From a virus: DNA of 36,800 nt. The notes under the pieces are model-generated. The model was not told the DNA's origin. It did not search any database and was given only the letters and a program-made list of their open reading frames with translations. Position numbers and translations under genes: made by a program. The stretch covers positions 1 to 36,800 of IMG/VR virus record IMGVR_UViG_3300034096_000409; one strand, written 5' to 3'. Shown piece after piece: positions 31,689 through 36,800 of the stretch (its first letter is position 1; the number at the start of each line of letters is the position of its first letter).

Positions 31689-32627
31689 TTAGAATGGCAG
31701 ATCGCCGTTAAACGGCTCTGAAGTCGGGAACCCATCATCGAATGATGGTGCAGGTACATCAACCTGCTTTGCGTTGCTGTGTTGTGCAGGCTGTTTGTAC
31801 TGCTGCTCATATAGCGGTTGCTGTGGTTGCTGCACCTGTGTTGTGTCGGTGGATGGCATCATGGCGGCTGTGGTGTTCTTCAGGATGTCCAAAGATAACC
31901 AGTTCTGAAACTTCTCCCCTTCGGCTTTCAGGAACTCCACCTGCTTTGCGTCTGTGATGGTCATCACCTTGACACGCGGATAGAAATAGGCTTCACCTTG
32001 CAACCAGTCGCTGCCTTCCTTGTCCACCTTGATAAACTCGTTTTGGAACCGGAAGTAGTAAAACCTGTTTTCCATAGTTAGCAGGTCAAAGATGTTCACC
32101 CGGTCGGCTCTGACTTTGCGACCGCCCGCCGATGCTGCCTCTGCAATGGCCCGCTTGATGTGGTTTGACAAGCCGACTGTCAGTTGCAGCGCTTGTATTT
32201 CTTTGGCTGCTACATTCCACACGATGAAGTAATGCTGAAAGCCTACGCCCATAGGTAATTGAGGTTTGATGTCCTTGTACACGCCCTGATGCTGTGGCCT
32301 GTTGATGCCTCTACAGAACACGCGCATGATGTCTGTTCTTGTATCGCGCACAATGTTTGAGTAGTAGCCCTCAAACCGATCTGCAACTTTGGTAACGCCC
32401 GCCACACCAAATGCCTGGCCAATTACAATCAGGTCAAGTGGCAGGTCAAACTGAAGCCTTTGTTCGGCTTCCTTGTCGTAAGCGCTGAATCCAGCGCCCG
32501 CCTGATGCGCTGTTGCTGTTGCTGCAAAGTTTGAAGGCGTTTTGCCGCCTTTGTACTCGATAAACAGCCTGAACGGGCGGCCCTGCTGTTCCGGTACTTC
32601 TACTGTGTCGGTTGGTTGAAAATTCAT
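31689..32627 (-). CDS. Putative single-stranded DNA-binding protein
   Basis: 312 residues. The body (about 20-255) is mixed strand and helix. It is followed by a Gln/Pro-rich linker (about 262-292) and a short acidic-hydrophobic tip ending in GDLPF. That tip resembles the DDDIPF-type tail through which SSB proteins recruit partners. Its place after the RecE-like nuclease and before replication genes fits an SSB or annealing-related role. I do not recognise the core fold, so the call is tentative. Confidence 0.5.
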   Translation of the reverse strand: MNFQPTDTVEVPEQQGRPFRLFIEYKGGKTPSNFAATATAHQAGAGFSAYDKEAEQRLQFDLPLDLIVIGQAFGVAGVTKVADRFEGYYSNIVRDTRTDIMRVFCRGINRPQHQGVYKDIKPQLPMGVGFQHYFIVWNVAAKEIQALQLTVGLSNHIKRAIAEAASAGGRKVRADRVNIFDLLTMENRFYYFRFQNEFIKVDKEGSDWLQGEAYFYPRVKVMTITDAKQVEFLKAEGEKFQNWLSLDILKNTTAAMMPSTDTTQVQQPQQPLYEQQYKQPAQHSNAKQVDVPAPSFDDGFPTSEPFNGDLPF

Positions 32628-32638
32628 GCCTTGAAAGT

Positions 32639-32992
32639 TTAGTTTGTTATGAATAACGGGCGCTGATGGCGTCCGGCTTTGATTCCCTTGATAATCCAGC
32701 GTGCTACCGTTTGCGCTTTGTGGCTGTTCGGGTCACGGTAAAGTTCGCGCCACCATCCATCATCGAGTAAGCCCCACCACAACTTTGGGTCAAGGCGCAA
32801 ACCGCTCGCGGGCGGCTCCGGCTTAATCATGCTCCACGCCTTGAATCCTACCTGAATACGCATGATAGTGCGTGCATCCTCATAAGGTTCATCCTGAAGC
32901 TGATTGATAAACTGGATTGCATTGTCAGCGCCCACAGCGGATGCCAACTGCCTGAATGCCTCGTAAATGGTCGGATTGTCGTTTTGTTCCAT
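32639..32992 (-). CDS. Protein of the recombination block, unknown
   Basis: 117 residues. A helical N-terminus (YEAFRQLASAVGADNAIQF) and a Trp-rich, basic C-terminal half (LWWGLLDDGWWREL, then ARWIIKGIKAGRHQRP). It starts 6 bases after the previous stop and ends 11 bases before the putative ssDNA-binding gene. Not recognised. Confidence 0.65.
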   Translation of the reverse strand: MEQNDNPTIYEAFRQLASAVGADNAIQFINQLQDEPYEDARTIMRIQVGFKAWSMIKPEPPASGLRLDPKLWWGLLDDGWWRELYRDPNSHKAQTVARWIIKGIKAGRHQRPLFITN

Positions 32993-32998
32993 ATTCGA

Positions 32999-33307
32999 TT
33001 ATTTGATATGAAAAAAGAGGGCCTTCATCTGCTTTACGTGTTCGCACATTTCATCAATCTGCTTTTGAAAAACAAAGTGCTTTGACCGTACGGCATCCGA
33101 ATAAACTGAAATTTTTTGCATGGTCTTGTCTTTGTTTTCAGATTCAAAAGCCGATAATGACATATTTTTAATATCCTCTAAAAGGTTTCTTTGCTCCCAG
33201 TACAGTTTTTCAATGCTATCAACGTAGCACTCTATCAGGTTAATTCTTCTTTGCGCGGCTGCTATATCTTCCGCTCTCTTTGTCTCAAAATAACTGCCTT
33301 CCATCAT
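32999..33307 (-). CDS. Coiled-coil protein, unknown
   Basis: 102 residues from 33307 (Met at 33304 is equally likely). The longer start at 33358 overlaps the promoter and is rejected. The protein is almost entirely charged helix, with heptad-like spacing in about 15-50 and 60-95. First gene after the promoter at 33356-33385 and AT-rich. No function recognised. Confidence 0.62.
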   Translation of the reverse strand: MMEGSYFETKRAEDIAAAQRRINLIECYVDSIEKLYWEQRNLLEDIKNMSLSAFESENKDKTMQKISVYSDAVRSKHFVFQKQIDEMCEHVKQMKALFFHIK

Positions 33308-33355
33308 GTGTGTCAATTTTGTGTGTGAATGTTTTTGTTTGTTCGTTTCATGCTG

Positions 33356-33385
33356 CAAATATAATGCACTTTATTTAATATTCAA
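33356..33385 (-). promoter_or_regulatory. Promoter of the recombination/ssDNA-binding genes
   Basis: On the minus strand TTG (33385-33383), a 19-base spacer and TATATTTG (33363-33356). Exact TAnnTTTG match in a gene-free AT-rich stretch. Confidence 0.8.
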
Positions 33386-33415
33386 CAAATTTATTTATCA
33401 GTTAATAAAAAAAAT

Positions 33416-33440
33416 GCTGCCAATCATTACGACTGGCAGC
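33416..33440 (-). terminator. Rho-independent terminator (second of a tandem pair)
   Basis: On the minus strand a 10-bp stem GCTGCCAGTC/GATTGGCAGC (one G-U pair) with loop GTAAT is followed by ATTTTTTTT. It lies upstream of the promoter at 33356-33385. Confidence 0.88.
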
Positions 33441-33500
33441 GGCTTTTCAACTTGTTTTCCTTACTTTCTTACCCCAAAGGTACTGATTTCAAACAAAAAA

Positions 33501-33524
33501 GCCCGACACTTTGCAGCGCCGGAC
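33501..33524 (-). terminator. Rho-independent terminator (first of a tandem pair) after the exonuclease gene
   Basis: On the minus strand GTCCGGCGCT/AGTGTCGGGC form a 10-bp stem with G-U pairs and a GCAA tetraloop, followed by TTTTTTG. Together with the hairpin at 33416-33440 it closes the exonuclease transcript. The 33308-33580 region holds these two terminators and one promoter, no gene. Confidence 0.85.
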
Positions 33525-33580
33525 TAATTGTCAGAATGAAAACCGATTTGATGGAAAAAAACGCAAAAGTATCTTTTGGC

Positions 33581-34348
33581 CTATGTGTACAGGTAGAACT
33601 CCCCATCTGGAGCGTAAAACTCCGGCCCTTGTTTGAAATTCGTTCCGTCAATCTTCTTTGCAACCGAGCAAAGATACTCCCATTGCCCACGTGCACGTTC
33701 CCGCGCTTCGGGTGTGATAGTGTAAGGCGTTACCATGCCGTCATTATCCACCGCAATCAGGTGGTAAATACACTCTTCGCCCTGGCTGTCAAATTCATGG
33801 CAGTAGATGGCTGCCTGAAGGTCGTACCCGCCTGTCCTGATCTCAAAGCCGACCTGAACGCCCGACTTCGCCCCGAACCGTTTCAAATCCCAAATAACGC
33901 GGCGCCCTTTGGTGTCAATCCCGATGGCATCGCGGTATCCCACATGACGGAATCCTCCGAACTCAAAGTCCGTGAAGTCCTGAAACTTGAATAGTTCACG
34001 GTTAAGCAGTCCATGTTTTTGCACGGTCGCGGATTCTTTCACAGCGACTGCAAGTAGTGAGGCTTCGGTAACTTGTGAGGATGTCACGATGGACAAGCCC
34101 TGCTCTGCTGCGATACCCGTAATGCGGGCATATTCCGCTTTGCCCTCCTTTGTGCGCCTGTCCAGCGATTCAGGCAGCGTGATATACTCGCTGTCGAATT
34201 GATCGGGCGTGAAAAGGATGCAGTCAAGCAGGCGGCCCTCGATCATGGATGGCGTTTCTGCTTTCTTTTCGGAAAGGTAATTGTACAGCTTGCGCGGGCT
34301 GTGTTGCAGCGCTTTTAAGCGGCTGAATGATAAATGGTTGATGTTCAT
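33581..34348 (-). CDS. RecE-like PD-(D/E)XK exonuclease (DUF3799-type)
   Basis: 255 residues from 34348; the upstream Met at 34405 overlaps the promoter. The N-terminus MNINHLSFSRLKAL and EGRLLDCILF (37-46) match phage RecE/lambda-exonuclease-like proteins. Catalytic residues appear as Asp140 (GYRDAI), Asp154 and Lys156 (WDLKR) and Gln178 (YDLQAAIY). It would degrade one strand of duplex DNA for recombination. A single-gene transcript with its own promoter and terminators. The acidic residue of the (D/E)xK motif is Asp rather than Glu. Confidence 0.8.
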   Translation of the reverse strand: MNINHLSFSRLKALQHSPRKLYNYLSEKKAETPSMIEGRLLDCILFTPDQFDSEYITLPESLDRRTKEGKAEYARITGIAAEQGLSIVTSSQVTEASLLAVAVKESATVQKHGLLNRELFKFQDFTDFEFGGFRHVGYRDAIGIDTKGRRVIWDLKRFGAKSGVQVGFEIRTGGYDLQAAIYCHEFDSQGEECIYHLIAVDNDGMVTPYTITPEARERARGQWEYLCSVAKKIDGTNFKQGPEFYAPDGEFYLYT

Positions 34349-34374
34349 AGCGTGATGTTTGTGTAAGTTTGTTG

Positions 34375-34405
34375 CAAATATATAAACCTTTTTACTGTTT
34401 GTCAA
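34375..34405 (-). promoter_or_regulatory. Promoter of the exonuclease gene
   Basis: On the minus strand TTGAC (34405-34401) with TTG 20 bases before TATATTTG (34382-34375). Strong match to the Bacteroidota consensus. The start codon is 26 bases downstream. Confidence 0.83.
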
Positions 34406-34430
34406 TACGTTTTTCAGGCATTAACAAAAA

Positions 34431-34456
34431 TGCCCGACCTGAAATCAGATCGGGCA
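34431..34456 (-). terminator. Rho-independent terminator after the endolysin gene
   Basis: On the minus strand an 11-bp stem (TGCCCGATCTG with CAGGTCGGGCA, one U-G pair) has an ATTT loop and is followed by TTTTTG. It separates the endolysin from the exonuclease transcript. Confidence 0.87.
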
Positions 34457-34491
34457 AGTGGAACCTACACAAAAAAAAGAAACACCTACAT

Positions 34492-35040
34492 TTACAAAAC
34501 AGCCTCTATGGCTTTGGCTGCTTTTTCTATGATGTCGGCATGGAACACGCCGTTAACTGTGCGCCTGGCATTGAAATAATCGCACCTTTCAGTATTAATA
34601 TACTGACTTAAGCGCTTACCTGTAAACAGCCCCTCGTTCATGCCTTTTACCAAAACAAAGGCAGCGATAGTTGGTTCAAGCGCTCTATCAGGGAAATTCA
34701 CCAAGTCAGCGCCCGTAATGTCGCTCCAAATTTGGTAATTCTTTTTCCACGTCAATTGAACGTAGCCACGCCCAAAGTACCCGGTATTCCAGTACCTGTC
34801 TTGCATCGCCCTTACCGGATGGCCTTCAGCCGCTCTAAATTCGCGTATAGGCTTGAATCGGGATTCATGCCAACAGGTAGCAAGCATATAGGCAAACATT
34901 CGCTTGTCGGTGATGCTGAAGCGGTCACAGTTCTCCGCTATCAATTTAGGCGCCTGCTCCTGCACAGGCGTAAACCTGGCAGACTTCAATGCCTTTGCGA
35001 GTGCGCGGTAAAATTCAGGCGTGATCTGTTTTGCAAACAT
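34492..35040 (-). CDS. Endolysin, GH19 chitinase-like
   Basis: 182 residues from 35040; the in-frame Met at 35076 overlaps the promoter. The GH19 marks are CWHES (56-60, catalytic Glu59), YFGRGYVQLTWKKNY (88-102) and NARRTVNG (157-164). Phage GH19 enzymes cleave peptidoglycan glycan strands. No signal peptide is seen, so release depends on the holin at 35175-35639. It has its own promoter, separate from holin and spanins. Confidence 0.9.
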   Translation of the reverse strand: MFAKQITPEFYRALAKALKSARFTPVQEQAPKLIAENCDRFSITDKRMFAYMLATCWHESRFKPIREFRAAEGHPVRAMQDRYWNTGYFGRGYVQLTWKKNYQIWSDITGADLVNFPDRALEPTIAAFVLVKGMNEGLFTGKRLSQYINTERCDYFNARRTVNGVFHADIIEKAAKAIEAVL

Positions 35041-35073
35041 GGTTTCTTGTTTCTCATTCTTATTTGTGTCGGA

Positions 35074-35081
35074 CAAAGATA
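35074..35081 (-). promoter_or_regulatory. Promoter -7 box of the endolysin gene
   Basis: TATCTTTG on the minus strand matches TAnnTTTG exactly; the -33 region is only T-rich. The ATG lies 33 bases downstream. Confidence 0.65.
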
Positions 35082-35108
35082 CGCCTTTTCGATTGATAGA
35101 AAACAGTT

Positions 35109-35132
35109 CCCGCCCATGCTGTCACAGGCGGG
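35109..35132 (-). terminator. Hairpin at the end of the late operon, possible terminator
   Basis: CCCGCC and GGCGGG form a 6-bp GC stem around a 12-base loop on the minus strand, followed by AACTGTTTTC. The T tract is weak, so some readthrough into the endolysin gene is likely. It shares CGCCTGTGAC and GGGCGG with the hairpin at 29333-29413. Confidence 0.55.
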
Positions 35133-35174
35133 CCTGTCGTTCATCATCAAAAACACGCATCAAGTGCCTTTAAC

Positions 35175-35639
35175 CTACCCTTCGGCAGGCTCAATATTTT
35201 TTACATCCTTCAGGAAGCGGATAAACGGATTGAGGATGTTAATTGCCAGCACCGAAAGCAGTACGCCCCAATCTTTGGCGTATAAGGCAGATACAATCTG
35301 TTCGGCTGTGCCATCCGGTACGGTGAATCCGTAAAGCGCTGCAAAGCCTAAAATAGCAGTAACAAGTGACACCCAAAAAGTAGTGTTTGATAGAATCAAC
35401 TTTGCGTTGATCTTCCCGCCTTTCTTCGTGAAATTCCATATCGGGAACACGATGGCTGAAACCAGCAGGCCCGTGACGGCAAAGATGCCACCGGATGAAA
35501 GCGTGGTTTCAAAATCGCCCGCAATTACAGACGGGTCTTTGGGAAACTCAATGCCTGTGGCTGCGAAGGCTGCCAGGATGGCATAGGTGATGGATGCGAT
35601 GAATCCGGGCGATTTTGGATCGAATTTAGTTTTTGACAT
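35175..35639 (-). CDS. Holin-like membrane protein
   Basis: 154 residues with four likely membrane helices (about 13-30, 50-70, 86-106, 122-142), a basic N-terminus and a short acidic end. It is the last gene of the late operon, directly after two spanin-like genes and before the endolysin, which makes holin the natural reading. The sequence itself has no signature that I can name. Confidence 0.72.
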   Translation of the reverse strand: MSKTKFDPKSPGFIASITYAILAAFAATGIEFPKDPSVIAGDFETTLSSGGIFAVTGLLVSAIVFPIWNFTKKGGKINAKLILSNTTFWVSLVTAILGFAALYGFTVPDGTAEQIVSALYAKDWGVLLSVLAINILNPFIRFLKDVKNIEPAEG

Positions 35640-35650
35640 GATGTCGTGAT

Positions 35651-35971
35651 TTACTGTGTTAATGATGTGTCACAGGTCGCACTACACGCGCCTGCCTGTT
35701 TGTTCATTTTTGCTTTGCGAAGCTCCAGCGCAATACGTGCGCGCATGGCATCATTCGCGCTGTCTGCCTGCTCCGCGATTGCGCGTATCTCCGGTGTGCT
35801 GAATATTTGCGCCTGTTCGTCATTGCGTCTGTTCGTGCGTTCATTCGCGTAAACATTCGCGTAATCGTCTGCGTGTGGATCGGTCGGATGCCTGTAATTT
35901 TCTTTCGCGCAATTCGTTATGAAAAACGAAAGAACGAAAGCGAACAAAGTGGAAAGAAGTATGTATTTCAT
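35651..35971 (-). CDS. Outer spanin-like lipoprotein (Rz1-type)
   Basis: 106 residues. The hydrophobic N-terminus ends in FITNC with Cys21 as likely lipidation site (Asn just before Cys is atypical). The mature part is charged, helical and has few hydrophobic residues. The ATG overlaps the stop of the inner-spanin-like gene as ATGA, an arrangement common for Rz/Rz1 pairs. It would link outer and inner membranes in the last lysis step. Confidence 0.7.
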   Translation of the reverse strand: MKYILLSTLFAFVLSFFITNCAKENYRHPTDPHADDYANVYANERTNRRNDEQAQIFSTPEIRAIAEQADSANDAMRARIALELRKAKMNKQAGACSATCDTSLTQ

Positions 35972-36234
35972 TGCGTGCGAACTTTGGTTAATAATTCGTC
36001 ATACTTTGCGCGCTGTTCGCTTACGAATTGCAGCATTTCATTTCTGATTTTTTCGTTGTTCTCTCGCTCTGCTGTAAATCTTCGCTCCCAATATTCGCGC
36101 TCCTGCTGTAACGCCGTGTCACAGTCGCGTTCAATTTCCACTATCCTGCCATACAGCACCCCAATTGCAGCGCACAGGCAAAATATAACCCAATAGGGTA
36201 GATTTTTGGAATTTGGCAATTCGGCTAATGGCAT
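35968..36234 (-). CDS. Inner spanin-like protein (Rz-type)
   Basis: 88 residues: one N-terminal membrane helix (13-29, PYWVIFCLCAAIGVLYG) and then a continuous charged coiled coil (33-85), the topology of inner-membrane spanins. It starts 11 bases after the caspase-like protease stop and overlaps the outer spanin-like gene. Assigned from topology and context. Confidence 0.7.
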   Translation of the reverse strand: MPLAELPNSKNLPYWVIFCLCAAIGVLYGRIVEIERDCDTALQQEREYWERRFTAERENNEKIRNEMLQFVSEQRAKYDELLTKVRTQ

Positions 36235-36245
36235 TTGGCTTTATT

Positions 36246-36800
36246 TCAGGTTAAAAACTTCTTTGCCTTATACTGTCCGGCATTGTGCGCTTCCAGTCGT
36301 GGTGTCTGTGGGTATTTCCACGCGCTTATTTGCCCTGTGGCGAACTTATGCAGTTCGTTGTAGGTTGGTATAGCGTCTTGCTTGAAAAGCTCCTCCAGCG
36401 CCAATGTGAACACGCCGCCCCGGTCGTTCTCATAGGACGGTTGCTTTACCGTGCTGCTGCTCACAGATATGATACTGCATCGAACTTCGGCCATCTTGTT
36501 GGTTGTCGGCTTTATTACAGGCGCTTTGGGCATCTGAATAAAACGCGTTCGGCCTAATGGCTGTGCAGTCCTGAAGCTGGATTCAGAATAGCAGGTATCA
36601 ATTAACCGGACAATCCGCGTGCCCGATCTAAACTGTTTCCAAAATGGAAATAGTTGGAAGTCCCAAAAGACACCATCATACGCACATACGCCTGTTGCGC
36701 GCGTGCCCTGATAATCGTGATACGTGCCGTGTCCGCTGTGCGTGTAAAGCAGCACATCGTTTGCGTTCATCAGGTGCGCGTATTTCGTCAATTCGTGCTT
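36246..36800 (-). CDS. Caspase/metacaspase-like cysteine protease, catalytic part (begins at 202)
   Basis: This part encodes residues 60-243, the overlap 1-25/36776-36800 counted once. It has the catalytic His in YTHSGHG (His83), the Cys in LIDTCYSES (Cys129), then GGVFTLALEEL and a C-terminal YPQTPRLEA, the order and spacing of clan CD peptidase C14 (caspases, metacaspases). The Cys-His dyad is intact. There is no added pro-domain, so it is a minimal 243-residue form. Read alone, the ORF seems to begin at a TTG (36791), which is an artefact of the contig end. Its stop TGA lies 11 bases before the inner-spanin-like gene, so it belongs to the late operon. Confidence 0.88.
   Translation of the reverse strand, partial: KHELTKYAHLMNANDVLLYTHSGHGTYHDYQGTRATGVCAYDGVFWDFQLFPFWKQFRSGTRIVRLIDTCYSESSFRTAQPLGRTRFIQMPKAPVIKPTTNKMAEVRCSIISVSSSTVKQPSYENDRGGVFTLALEELFKQDAIPTYNELHKFATGQISAWKYPQTPRLEAHNAGQYKAKKFLT
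36776..36800. repeat. Terminal direct repeat (right copy)
   Basis: Exact copy of positions 1-25. Merging the copies restores one continuous coding sequence across the joint. Confidence 0.9.

Noticed and set aside
34349-34405. N-terminal extension of the exonuclease
   Set aside because: It overlaps both promoter elements at 34375-34405.
36246-36791. Stand-alone 181-codon gene with a TTG start at 36791
   Set aside because: The frame continues upstream through the circular joint to an ATG at 202 and restores the conserved N-terminal half of a C14 protease.
1-36800. Temperate lifestyle (integrase, attachment sites), CRISPR array, tRNA genes
   Set aside because: No integrase or excisionase, no regular direct repeats with spacers and no cloverleaf that I could support by eye; a lone helix-turn-helix gene is not enough for a lysogeny call.

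Overview
The window reads as one complete, circularly permuted genome of a tailed phage (siphovirus-type, HK97-fold head) that infects a member of the Bacteroidota. The first 25 bases are repeated exactly as the last 25 (1-25 = 36776-36800), and one gene, a caspase-like protease, reads straight through this joint, so the unit is circular at about 36,775 bp. The host call rests on promoters of the Bacteroidota form (TTG, 17-20 bases, TAnnTTTG), on tail-fibre sequence of the kind seen in Bacteroidota, and on signal peptides ending in Ala-Gln. Every gene I can support lies on the minus strand; the long plus-strand frames are shadows. I see no integrase, reverse transcriptase, tRNA or CRISPR array.

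In transcription order (falling coordinates), the early/recombination block holds a RecE-like PD-(D/E)XK exonuclease (33581-34348), two unknown genes, a putative ssDNA-binding protein (31689-32627), a helix-turn-helix protein and thymidylate synthase ThyX (30207-30848). The replication and nucleotide block (23555-29314) has a replication initiator with a possible internal origin, a PAPS-reductase-like protein, a guanylate-kinase-like protein, DnaB helicase, a MazG-like hydrolase and a VRR-NUC nuclease. A separately promoted envelope block (20720-23451) holds a four-helix membrane protein, a membrane-anchored GH24-like lysozyme, a secreted protein and two very small proteins.

Packaging follows: HNH endonuclease, a PLD-like protein, and the terminase small and large subunits (17268-20659). 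Between terminase and portal lie two accessory genes, one resembling the Acb2/Tad1 family of cyclic-nucleotide sponges. After a strong terminator and a promoter sitting almost on the portal start codon, the late operon runs through portal, prohead protease, capsid, connectors, tail tube, a tail chaperone pair with a lambda-like -1 frameshift site, tape measure, a 1019-residue tail-tip protein and a tail fibre. It continues through a secreted protein, the caspase-like protease and the lysis genes (two spanins, holin). The GH19-type endolysin (34492-35040) has its own promoter.

The most unusual content is the complete caspase/metacaspase-like protease (243 residues, His83/Cys129) between tail fibre and spanins. 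It is almost invisible in a linear reading because the contig ends split it. It is one base downstream of a secreted protein gene, and the same genome appears to encode a nucleotide-signal sponge. Other notable points are Sec signal peptides on a tail fibre and two other proteins, a second muralytic/membrane module, a possible origin inside the initiator gene, and a terminator-like hairpin between promoter and start codon of that gene.
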